Shown here: positions 18,119 through 25,947 of the stretch, piece after piece
Position numbering within the stretch: the first letter of the stretch is position 1
Layout of the letters: each line of letters begins with the position of its first letter
Program-made: the position numbers and the translations under genes
Notes under the pieces: model-generated
The model's database searches: none
What the model was told of the DNA's origin: nothing
Seen by the model: only the letters and a program-made list of their open reading frames with translations
Assembly: GCF_000413935.1 (NCBI RefSeq)
Contig: NZ_KE340381.1
Location: 261,209-325,208 of the forward strand
Source: Acinetobacter colistiniresistens
GTDB lineage: Bacteria > Pseudomonadota > Gammaproteobacteria > Pseudomonadales > Moraxellaceae
Length of the DNA: 64,000 nucleotides
Direction: 5' to 3'

Positions 18119-20680
18119 TTATAATCCCTTCGTTGTTATTTTCATATGCTGAATTAACAGCCCATCAATCACAGCTGAACCAAAGTTATTTAATGCTGAT
18201 GGATTCACACCACCTGTCACAGCAGTTGGTACAATATCAGAAGTGATTGCAGTTGAAGATCCTAAACCTGAGCCATATGCAACAGCTGCTTGTCCACCTG
18301 CAACTCTAAACCAAGGTGCATTTGCACGTGTCCCATATGTCCAATTGGTATTATTCACATGCGTTGGAGTAGGCGTATTAGAACTTCCACCATTATTAAC
18401 TGCGCTTAAACGTGACAATCCATACAACCCACCTGTTGTTGTACTGCCTGAACTACCATTACATTGACCACCAGTTTCACCAGGCCAACAATCATCAGCG
18501 CCGCGCTGCCCACTTCCAGGGTTAGCAGTACTACCACCCACGATCTGACTCACATTGGTAACAGCCGCCGGATAACCGTTTCCTGCACCGCCAGTACCCA
18601 ACGCGGCTCCGTTGTACCAAGTTAAACAATCTGTTGTGGTATTGGTACAATAACGAGCATAAGTACCATCGTCATTGCCAAAGATCTTGTTACCACTTGC
18701 ATCAACACTCGTTAAATAAACCCAATCAACATGATTACCAGAAGTGTTATACCAACGATCTGTAGAAGATGAACAACCACTAATCCAAGTATAATTACAA
18801 GAAATTGAAGCTTGACCATACGGATCTGCTCTAGTCGCTGTTCCACCGCCACTAAATCCACCCGCACCACTAGAAACTGTGAGTCTATAACGATCTGTCA
18901 CAATATAGCTGGTATCAACACGTTGCTGACGTTGTTGATATTGAGCTTCTTTAAAAATCTGGGTTCCTGAAATATTCGTTCTATTTTGTGGTGTGCCAAA
19001 AAATATCCCTAATGCTTCAACACTACTATCCGCAACTAAAGTTTGCCCACCATCATTACTTTTCACAGTACCAAAACTGATACTACTGTGCGTTGCAAGT
19101 TTTTTACCTGCTAATGCTGTAGATGAATAATCATTTAAGGCAGATCCACCTTGGTAGCCAGCGACAGTTGAACTACCACATTGGTAAACATTACAAGTAG
19201 AACCATAATAGGTCACACCTGTATCACTTGTATCACCTGCATAACGAGTATAAATTTTTGTATAAACATCTTGTTTATTTGGAATACGTGCTATTTCCAA
19301 ACTAAAGTTCGTACCATCGGAACCAAAAACAACTGGTTGATAGAGTGAGCCTAATACTAAATTAATGTTAGGGTTATAAATAAATATTCCATCATCTGCT
19401 GCAAATGTAGGTGCATTCCCCCCCCCCAAAGCAGGTGTCGAGACTAAACTGGTATTTGATGTTTCTCTTGTACTCAATCGTAAAACATTACTTCCATTTG
19501 GATCTGGCGCAGTCCAAGATGCTCCAGAAACAGTATCTTTTACAGCACGATCTCTATAACGGAATTGACAAGCAACAGAACTAAATTGGACACCACCAGC
19601 ATTACATCCGCCGGCAGAGCCATTATCCCCACCTAAAATACTGGTATTAGCATAGGTATTCCAAACCTCTGTATTTGACCATCCCGTTGATGCTGCTGTG
19701 GCATTTCTGTCTGTATTATAAGTTCTTGTTGATACACCAGCAATGTAAGTTGCTTTAACATTTGCAGCATCCCCACTGTTAAAACGCAAAATACCAGAAG
19801 CTCCAAGAGTATTATTATAAAATTTACTCATACCATTATTGATACCAGTATCACCAGAAAGACCAACTCCCCCTAAAGTTTGGAACAATTGTAAATTACT
19901 TCCATTTACACTGAAATTATTCCAAATCGCCTGCAATCGTAATCGATTTTCACGTGGTATTTGCGCCGTGTTTACAGCACTTGTATTACGAGTACAACCA
20001 TTTAAGCAAAATTGATTTGCGTCACCTTCTATTTTACTTGGGTCTCTCACGAAAGCATCAGCCCATAAACCCAATTTAAGTTTATAAGCATCTAGCCCTG
20101 TATCTGATGTAAGTCCAGCAAGACTTTGATTATAAAGTGGAGCTTCCATAGAAAGGTAAGTAACTGAACTTTTAGATGTACCACCATTTGTACCATTGAC
20201 ATAAAAATCAGGTACATTGTAAGCAGTACTTGCCTTTAATAACCAAGGATTACTTGCTGTTCCCCAGCTCTTAATACTTGCATTAGCAGCAGTACTTGCT
20301 ATACGGGTATTGGTATTGTTATCAGATTTAGAAACTGCTAAACCATATAAAAACAAATCTGCTTTACCAGCACCAGCTGCACTAGCTTCTGATGTTAAAG
20401 GGCCAACAGGAATGTAACGGATATAACCAGTATCATTTAATCGATCATCCGTATTACCAGCAATCCCATCCGCTCCAGCCAATGGAGTAGCCTCATTAGG
20501 ACCTGCGCCACGGAAAATCATATAAGTATCTTGGGGTAGTAAAGCGATGCCTTCACCAGTGGTTTCACTTAAACCATCGTCTGATAATTCTTGCAATGCA
20601 AAAACTGACTGATTTAGACATAAACCAATCAAGGTCGCCAAAACAGTTTTTTGAAATGATACCGTATGAAGTGTAGTCAT
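18119..20680 (-). CDS. Large exported GQ/GE-motif protein with G10 tract, first gene of surface-protein operon
   Basis: 853-aa protein. Signal peptide about 1-28 (ending NQSVFA), followed by LQELSDDGLSETTGEGIALL, the most divergent copy of the family motif (GE in place of GQ). The mature chain is extremely rich in Gly, Ser, Asn and Thr. It has six cysteine pairs spaced 3-11 residues apart (for example CLNGC, CNVYQC, CNYTWISGC, CWPGETGGQC) and ends DGLLIQHMKITTKGL. Codons around residues 418-421 contain ten consecutive G (19418-19427 on the plus strand as C), so a one-base slip would truncate the protein near the middle. A GGGAAGG ribosome-binding site precedes the ATG. It is the promoter-proximal gene of the five-gene operon. 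No known domain is recognised. Confidence 0.85.
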   Translation of the reverse strand: MTTLHTVSFQKTVLATLIGLCLNQSVFALQELSDDGLSETTGEGIALLPQDTYMIFRGAGPNEATPLAGADGIAGNTDDRLNDTGYIRYIPVGPLTSEASAAGAGKADLFLYGLAVSKSDNNTNTRIASTAANASIKSWGTASNPWLLKASTAYNVPDFYVNGTNGGTSKSSVTYLSMEAPLYNQSLAGLTSDTGLDAYKLKLGLWADAFVRDPSKIEGDANQFCLNGCTRNTSAVNTAQIPRENRLRLQAIWNNFSVNGSNLQLFQTLGGVGLSGDTGINNGMSKFYNNTLGASGILRFNSGDAANVKATYIAGVSTRTYNTDRNATAASTGWSNTEVWNTYANTSILGGDNGSAGGCNAGGVQFSSVACQFRYRDRAVKDTVSGASWTAPDPNGSNVLRLSTRETSNTSLVSTPALGGGNAPTFAADDGIFIYNPNINLVLGSLYQPVVFGSDGTNFSLEIARIPNKQDVYTKIYTRYAGDTSDTGVTYYGSTCNVYQCGSSTVAGYQGGSALNDYSSTALAGKKLATHSSISFGTVKSNDGGQTLVADSSVEALGIFFGTPQNRTNISGTQIFKEAQYQQRQQRVDTSYIVTDRYRLTVSSGAGGFSGGGTATRADPYGQASISCNYTWISGCSSSTDRWYNTSGNHVDWVYLTSVDASGNKIFGNDDGTYARYCTNTTTDCLTWYNGAALGTGGAGNGYPAAVTNVSQIVGGSTANPGSGQRGADDCWPGETGGQCNGSSGSTTTGGLYGLSRLSAVNNGGSSNTPTPTHVNNTNWTYGTRANAPWFRVAGGQAAVAYGSGLGSSTAITSDIVPTAVTGGVNPSALNNFGSAVIDGLLIQHMKITTKGL
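19418..19427 (-). repeat. G10 homopolymer inside the 853-aa gene
   Basis: Ten C on the plus strand (ten G on the coding strand) encode the end of a Leu codon and three Gly codons. In AT-rich DNA such a run is rare, and it is a classic substrate for slipped-strand mispairing. The frame is open as given. Confidence 0.8.
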
Positions 20681-20734
20681 CTTGACCTTCCCATTACGCG
20701 ATGCTCCGCACCATCGTTATTTTTCTAACTTCCT

Positions 20735-20781
20735 TTTGAGTGATTCCCTAAAAGAGAAATTGTATCCAAACATCACTCAAA
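20735..20781. repeat. 10-bp inverted repeat in the operon leader
   Basis: TTTGAGTGAT (20735-20744) pairs perfectly with ATCACTCAAA (20772-20781) over a 27-base loop that includes a TACAAT-like -10 on the minus strand. It could be an operator pair or a leader hairpin controlling the exported-protein operon. Confidence 0.5.
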
Positions 20782-20944
20782 CACAGGTAATTTTACCCAT
20801 ATATATTCATTCTTAATTATGCCGATAATTTACACAAATGCAAAATATATTAGGTAAACGTTTTATTTTCCGATGAATGAATTATTGTTCTTAAATAATT
20901 TCTTTTAAATATATATCTGAATATTATATTTTTATTCCTTAAAT

Positions 20945-20990
20945 ATAAGGTTTATATTGCAACAACCAAAAAACCTTATGATTGTTGCAA
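20945..20990. repeat. Two interleaved 9-bp inverted repeats downstream of dcd
   Basis: ATAAGGTTT (20945-20953) pairs with AAACCTTAT (20971-20979), and TTGCAACAA (20957-20965) pairs with TTGTTGCAA (20982-20990). The order A-B-A'-B' means the two stems are mutually exclusive or would form a pseudoknot. It lies just after the dcd stop codon; no long T run follows. Confidence 0.55.
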
Positions 20991-21005
20991 AATGTAATTT
21001 AGAAA

Positions 21006-21575
21006 TCATGTTTTCGGCAAAGTCACCCCTGTTTGCCCCTGATACTTGCCACCACGGTCTTTATAAGATGTTTCACACACTTCATCACTTTCAAAGAATA
21101 GCATTTGTGCAACACCTTCACCCGCATAAATACGTGCTGGGAGATTCGTTGTATTTGAAAACTCAAGCGTAACATGACCTTCCCACTCAGGCTCTAGTGG
21201 CGTTACATTCACGATAATACCGCAACGGGCATAAGTCGATTTACCTAAACACACCGTTAGGACATTTCGTGGAATACGGAAATATTCAATCGTACGTGCG
21301 AGAGCAAATGAGTTCGGTGGAATAATACAAACATCTGATTCGATATCGATAAAACTTCTATCATCAAAATTTTTCGGATCAACAATTGCAGAGTGAACAT
21401 TGGTAAAAACTTTAAATTCACGTGCGCAACGAACGTCATAGCCATAGCTAGACACCCCATAAGAAATCAGTTTTTCTCCGTTTGCATCGAAACGAACTTG
21501 ATTTTCTGCATAAGGTTCAATCATGCCGTGTTTTTCGCTCATTTCACGAATCCAACGATCAGATTTTATTGCCAT
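21006..21575 (-). CDS. dcd: dCTP deaminase
   Basis: Deaminates dCTP to dUTP, the main route to dTMP in many Gammaproteobacteria. The 189-aa length is normal. Recognisable parts are [11 protein letters not shown] at the N terminus, the active-site region [32 protein letters not shown], the catalytic-Glu strand ending [15 protein letters not shown], and the closing [11 protein letters not shown] with the C-terminal [15 protein letters not shown] lid. It is a trimeric cytosolic enzyme and here a single gene. Confidence 0.96.
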   Translation of the reverse strand: MAIKSDRWIREMSEKHGMIEPYAENQVRFDANGEKLISYGVSSYGYDVRCAREFKVFTNVHSAIVDPKNFDDRSFIDIESDVCIIPPNSFALARTIEYFRIPRNVLTVCLGKSTYARCGIIVNVTPLEPEWEGHVTLEFSNTTNLPARIYAGEGVAQMLFFESDEVCETSYKDRGGKYQGQTGVTLPKT

Positions 21576-21690
21576 AACTTTATATCCAAAATCTAAGTTA
21601 ATGATTGGTGGGTACTTTAACGTAAAACGACATTAATGAAAACAACTGAACCCTGCTACCCAGATGGTTCAAGGTATCAGAAAATTAGAA

Positions 21691-22284
21691 TTAGAGATTA
21701 ATTAGAGCTGAATAGCTAATCGGAATAGCAAAGCTGATCAGTACAACTGATGCTGTACGCTGTAACTTAGATTGAGATAACCACTTAACTTTACTGGTTG
21801 CCAACACAGCGCCGACTGAAATCCAAAATAGTGCAATTGGGAGAATGAGTGCAACAAAGCTACTCATGTGCGCAACATAAATTTCTTGCGTTTGCCATGC
21901 CGTTGTTGGAAAAATTGCTGAAGCAAATAATAAAGCTTTAGGGTTTAATAATGTCGCACATAACAATTCTCTAGGTCGAATTGTAGGTTGATTTAAAATC
22001 ACTTCTTGATTTGCTGTACGCCATAATTTAATCGCAAGGAAAATAATATACCTTGCACTTAATAGTTTTAAAAATGTTGGTAATAAAGGTAATGTCGCTG
22101 AGACTTTACCAATCAACATTCCCCATGCACTGATCGCAAGAATATAACCAATCGCTTCTGCAGGAATCAGCAATAAAGATTCACGCAATCCCACCTGAAT
22201 ACCAGAGGAAGCAAGTAAAGTATTGGTTGGACCAGGGGTGAGCAAAATAGTGATCACTAAACCAATAAAAAACCATGAAATCAT
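21691..22284 (-). CDS. LysE-family amino-acid/metabolite exporter
   Basis: 197-aa inner-membrane protein with about five or six hydrophobic segments and the family signature TPGPTNTLLASSGIQVGLRES near the N terminus. LysE/RhtB proteins export amino acids or related metabolites; the substrate is unknown. It is monocistronic and faces away from the DUF2062 gene. A second LysE-type gene lies at 31379-32032 but is clearly different in sequence. Confidence 0.88.
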   Translation of the reverse strand: MISWFFIGLVITILLTPGPTNTLLASSGIQVGLRESLLLIPAEAIGYILAISAWGMLIGKVSATLPLLPTFLKLLSARYIIFLAIKLWRTANQEVILNQPTIRPRELLCATLLNPKALLFASAIFPTTAWQTQEIYVAHMSSFVALILPIALFWISVGAVLATSKVKWLSQSKLQRTASVVLISFAIPISYSALINL

Positions 22285-22595
22285 TGAATGACCTCACTAA
22301 AAGATAAATTCAGATTAATATAATTGCCAAATGATAGCAAAATTTTAACTGTAAGCACTTATGACGAGAGCCTATTTAAATAAATGTTTTATCTATATTT
22401 TATTAATTACAAGTACACTCTACTCAAGAGTCACATGAGTAAAAAACCACGCTAAAATACAACACATATAACGTATTTTAAGTTTTTTTATTTTTTAACA
22501 AGATAAACTTTGGTGCTATTTTAAGTTTTCAATAAGTAAATAATGTTATTTTATATACATTCGTTCACTTTCTCTTTAAATGTGTTCCCTCGCTT
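22285..22595. other. AT-rich divergent intergenic region
   Basis: 311 bases between the LysE-type gene and the DUF2062 gene. It is AT-rich and must hold both promoters; I see no gene, RNA or convincing operator in it. Confidence 0.5.
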
Positions 22596-23168
22596 ATGCC
22601 TAAGAAGTTTTTTAACAAGTGGCTGCCTTCATCAGAGAAAGTTGCTAGTCTAAAATTTATGAGAATTTTTGGTGAGCGCACCTTAAATCCTCTACTTTGG
22701 TATGTGAACCGTCGTTCTATCGCGAAAGCCATGTTTATTGGAACATTTTGGGGAATATTACCTGTCCCTTTTCATAGCCTATTCATTATTTTGACTGTGT
22801 TATGGTTTGAAGTGAACTTGCCTATTGGTCTATGTATGGCTTGGTTAACCAATCCGCTCACTGTCGTTCCAATTCTCTATTTAGGTTTTTGGTTTGGAAC
22901 TAAAATTTATCATGTGCGCATGATCAATAGCGATATGCTTTTAGGAGTTTTACACCAAATTATCAATTGGCTTAAGAATTTTGGTCATGGTCATATTGAT
23001 TTCAGCCTTGCGAAGATTCTCGTGTCAGGGCTTATCATTGAAGCAATTTTATTTGCGATTAGTTTTTATTTAATTACACATTTACTTTGGCGTTGGAGCG
23101 TAGTGAATGCTTGGAAAAAAAGAAAACAAGTACTGCAATCAAATAATGACATTAAAAAAAGCCTCTAA
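22596..23168 (+). CDS. DUF2062 membrane protein
   Basis: 190-aa protein with a basic N-terminal tail and three or four hydrophobic segments. It matches the DUF2062 pattern: NRRSIAKAMFIGTFWGILPVPFHSL, then CMAWLTNPLTVVPILYLGFWFGT, then a C-terminal helix LIIEAILFAISFYLITHLLWR. The function of the family is unknown. Its stop codon lies inside the terminator stem shared with apbC. Confidence 0.88.
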   Translation: MPKKFFNKWLPSSEKVASLKFMRIFGERTLNPLLWYVNRRSIAKAMFIGTFWGILPVPFHSLFIILTVLWFEVNLPIGLCMAWLTNPLTVVPILYLGFWFGTKIYHVRMINSDMLLGVLHQIINWLKNFGHGHIDFSLAKILVSGLIIEAILFAISFYLITHLLWRWSVVNAWKKRKQVLQSNNDIKKSL

Positions 23169-23181
23169 ATGAGAGGCTTTT
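23157..23181. terminator. Bidirectional terminator (DUF2062 gene / apbC)
   Basis: AAAAGCCTCT and AGAGGCTTTT flank a short loop, with A and T runs. The stop codon of the DUF2062 gene falls in the stem. It serves two convergent genes. Confidence 0.8.
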
Positions 23182-23186
23182 CAAAT

Positions 23187-24416
23187 TTAGAAAATACGAT
23201 TTTCATCACGCTGACGTTTTGGCAATTTATCCATTTGTTTTAATACAGCTTGTGCGATATTGAGGTAGCTCTCTGCGGCTGCATCCTGAGCAATCACACT
23301 TGGTTTACCATTATCTGCATGTTCACGAATTTTTGCGTCTAAAGGTAAACGTCCTAATAAAGGAATATCATATTGCTCAGACAATTGATCTCCTCCGCCT
23401 ATCCCAAAGATCTGTTCTTCATGCCCACAGTTAGAACAAATATGTGTCGACATATTTTCAATAACACCGAGTACAGGAATATTTACTCTGTTAAAGAGTT
23501 CGATTCCTTTTACCGCATCCATAAGTGCAACATTTTGAGGAGTCGTGACAATCACAGCGCCTGTTACTGGAATGCGTTGTGCCAAAGTCAGTTGGATATC
23601 ACCTGTACCAGGTGGCATATCAATCACTAACACATCTAAATCTGGCCAAAGTGTTTGGTTAAAAAGTTGCATCAATGCACCAGTCGCTTTAGGACCACGC
23701 CAAGCCACAGGTGTATTGTGTGCACCAATCAAATGTCCGATTGAAAGCACAGCCATGCCATACGCATCTAAGGGCACAAAATTTTCATTTTCAATTTGTG
23801 GAGTACGTCCAGCATTCCCTAACATGGTTGGAATACTTGGACCATAGATATCTGCATCCAAAACACCGACTTTTAGACCGAGTTGTTGCAATGCAAGCGC
23901 CAGATTCACTGTGGTGGTTGATTTACCGACCCCACCTTTTCCTGACGATACCAATATTACATTTTGAATACGTGGATGTGCAGCCACATCGCGTTGTTGT
24001 GGTGCAGCTTTTTGAATCGGTGGATTATTGGGATCGACTTCCGCTTTAGGAGAAGCATCCATTACAGGTGGTAAATTGCTATTTTCTGCTTTTGGCTTCG
24101 ATGAGCAGCTATGACCTGCTTCACCATGCGCTGCATGTTTTTGTTGGATAATATGTAAATTTAACTCTTGGATACCGCATTTTTCCAGAGCTTCAGCGAG
24201 TTCGTCGTGAATCTGTTGTAAGTGATCTTTTTCTTGAGGAAAAGTATTAATCGTGAGTTGTAAAATCCGACCTTGTACATTCACTTGGCTGATACGATCT
24301 TTTAATGCATTTTCAGAATGTGGCAGCACATAATTTTGTAAAACAGTTTGAATTTCATCTTCCTTCACTTCTTGTGCTGGTGAAAAAACAGATTTTAAGG
24401 AAGAAAGCCACGACAT
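23187..24416 (-). CDS. apbC: Iron-sulfur cluster carrier ATPase ApbC/Mrp
   Basis: P-loop NTPase of the Mrp/NBP35 family that carries and delivers [4Fe-4S] clusters. It has an N-terminal MIP18/DUF59-like domain (about 20-90), a His/Cys-containing linker (HAAHGEAGHSC), the deviant Walker A SSGKGGVGKST at 157-167, DADIYGPS at 188-195, DMPPGTGD near 266, and the cluster-binding CSNC at 327-330. The 409-aa length is slightly longer than E. coli Mrp because of the Pro/Ala-rich linker. A GGAG ribosome-binding site precedes the start. Downstream complex I has many Fe-S clusters, but a direct link is not shown here. Confidence 0.94.
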   Translation of the reverse strand: MSWLSSLKSVFSPAQEVKEDEIQTVLQNYVLPHSENALKDRISQVNVQGRILQLTINTFPQEKDHLQQIHDELAEALEKCGIQELNLHIIQQKHAAHGEAGHSCSSKPKAENSNLPPVMDASPKAEVDPNNPPIQKAAPQQRDVAAHPRIQNVILVSSGKGGVGKSTTTVNLALALQQLGLKVGVLDADIYGPSIPTMLGNAGRTPQIENENFVPLDAYGMAVLSIGHLIGAHNTPVAWRGPKATGALMQLFNQTLWPDLDVLVIDMPPGTGDIQLTLAQRIPVTGAVIVTTPQNVALMDAVKGIELFNRVNIPVLGVIENMSTHICSNCGHEEQIFGIGGGDQLSEQYDIPLLGRLPLDAKIREHADNGKPSVIAQDAAAESYLNIAQAVLKQMDKLPKRQRDENRIF

Positions 24417-24576
24417 TTTGTTTACTCCAAAAACAGATGATCAATATATCACTGAGTTTGGCTAGTTTAGCAGTATTGAAGATTGGACGCTCACATCAGA
24501 GAAGATAATTGCTCATTTTTTATGAACGTGTTTTCTTCTCTGAGTATAAGCATGATGTTAAATAGTCATCAAAAGA

Positions 24577-25113
24577 TTAACCTTTGAATTTATTTAATGT
24601 ATCTGTTGCAGCTTTCTTTAAATCATCCAGTTTATGGCTCGCTTGAGCTTTTAGATCTTCAAGCTTAGCAGCAGCTTCATCTTTTAGTTCAGCAGCTTTT
24701 GCTTTGGCATCTTCTAACTTATGGCTTGCTTCTTGTTTTAAATGATCTAATTTCTCTTTGGCTGCATGCTGAGTATCTGCCAATTTTTCTTTCAGCTCAT
24801 CTGCTTTAGCAGATAAAGCAGCTTTGCCCTCACCATACTGATCCGTTGCATTTGTTTTTAAATCATCTAAAGTTTGCTCACCCTTTTGCTTCAACTCATT
24901 CGCTTTATCTTTCGCTTGTTGCAGATCAGCTTTCGTTTGATCAAGATCTTTAGCTGCAAAGTTTTTAACGTCTTCGACAGTTTCCTGACCTTTTTGCTTG
25001 ATGTCATTTCCAAGTTCGCTGACTTTATCTTTGGCTTGCTGTAAATCTGTTTTAGTTTGCTCCAAGTCTTTTGATGCGAACTCTTTTAACTGATCAATTT
25101 TGTCATTACTCAT
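24577..25113 (-). CDS. Repeat-rich amphipathic coiled-coil protein (LEA/apolipoprotein-like)
   Basis: 178-aa protein with no signal peptide, made almost entirely of Lys, Ala, Asp, Glu, Leu and Gln. The N-terminal half contains a tandem duplication of about 40 residues: KDLEQTKTDLQQAKDKVSEL is matched by KDLDQTKADLQQAKDKANEL. The second half has 11-residue-like repeats (KLEDAKAKAAELKDEAAAKL and KLEDLKAQASHKLDDLKK). Such sequences form long amphipathic helices and resemble late-embryogenesis-abundant or stress proteins. A good AGAGGA ribosome-binding site precedes the ATG. Role unknown; desiccation or osmotic protection is only a guess from composition. Confidence 0.85.
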   Translation of the reverse strand: MSNDKIDQLKEFASKDLEQTKTDLQQAKDKVSELGNDIKQKGQETVEDVKNFAAKDLDQTKADLQQAKDKANELKQKGEQTLDDLKTNATDQYGEGKAALSAKADELKEKLADTQHAAKEKLDHLKQEASHKLEDAKAKAAELKDEAAAKLEDLKAQASHKLDDLKKAATDTLNKFKG

Positions 25114-25303
25114 GTCTTGTTCCTCTTGTTATATCGTAATAAATTACTGTTGCTTTCAGTTATAGTTATACAAGATTCTGCGGATATTTAGAGGAATTGC
25201 TGCAAATTGAAACAAATGGGATACAGGATGATTCAAATCATTTCTGTTCGATAATCTTTTGAATTTTTAGATATAAGAATCATATAAAATAATAACAGCG
25301 GTT

Positions 25304-25855
25304 TTACCCCTTAAACTCCTGTTTAGATATTTCATACAGTACGTGCCAGCTTAATGGATGATTGATATCTAAAGCAGGATGTTGAAATTCAGTGATCTTT
25401 CTCATTTTTATCTTCTCCATCACCTTCTAAGATTTTTTATTATCTAGGGTATAAAAGATACAACTTTTTTCTAGTTTGAACTGATCAAACGCAAAAGCTA
25501 AAGCAGCATTTACCGCTTCTGGCGCATAACCCCTCCCCCAAAAAGCTTGATCTAAGCGCCAACCAATTTCAACGTAAGTTGAAAAGGAAAATTGTGTGGG
25601 TTGATCATGTAAACCCACAAAACCAATAAATTGTTGGGTTTCTCTGAATTCCACTGCCCAAAAACCCCAACCTTGTTTTTGAATGATTGCTTTTAATTTA
25701 TCAATATAAGCATTGCTTTCAGCGCGAGTTAGAACTTTTGGAAAATACCGCATAACCTCTGGATTAGCGCTCATCTCTGCAAAAGGTAAATAATCCGTGT
25801 CTCGCCATTGGCGTAAAATCAGTCTTGGTGTTTCGATCATTTTTACAACCATCAA
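25304..25855 (-). pseudogene. GNAT (RimJ/RimL-type) acetyltransferase interrupted by an amber codon
   Basis: The first 142 residues are a clear RimJ/RimL-type N-acetyltransferase: IETPRLILRQW at the start, FWAVEFRETQQFIGFVGLHD in the middle, and the acetyl-CoA-binding QAFWGRGYAPEAVNAALAFAF. The frame then meets TAG (25427-25429) in the segment LDNKKS-stop, where family members continue. After the stop, the same frame stays open for 40 codons, reading KVMEKIKMRKITEFQHPALD and on to a TAA at 25304-25306. That extension matches the usual C terminus of these enzymes and restores a normal 183-residue length. A single nonsense mutation is therefore the simplest reading. Met1 or Met6 may be the start. 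Confidence 0.8.
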
Positions 25856-25947
25856 ATTTCAATTAAAAACTATTCACAATATACAGAAATAGTTCAGATA
25901 TACTTTTGCGCTATCGTGAAATTAACCTGACTTATAAAGCTTTATAT

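Larger units (their letters stand above)
20681..21005. other. Leader and promoter region of the exported-protein operon
   Basis: 325 bases between the operon start and the end of dcd. There is no ORF. On the minus strand it contains a TACAAT-like -10 element (20759-20764, low confidence), a 10-bp inverted repeat (20735-20744 with 20772-20781), a small CGATG/CATCG dyad just upstream of the ribosome-binding site, and two interleaved inverted repeats at 20945-20990. Confidence 0.55.
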
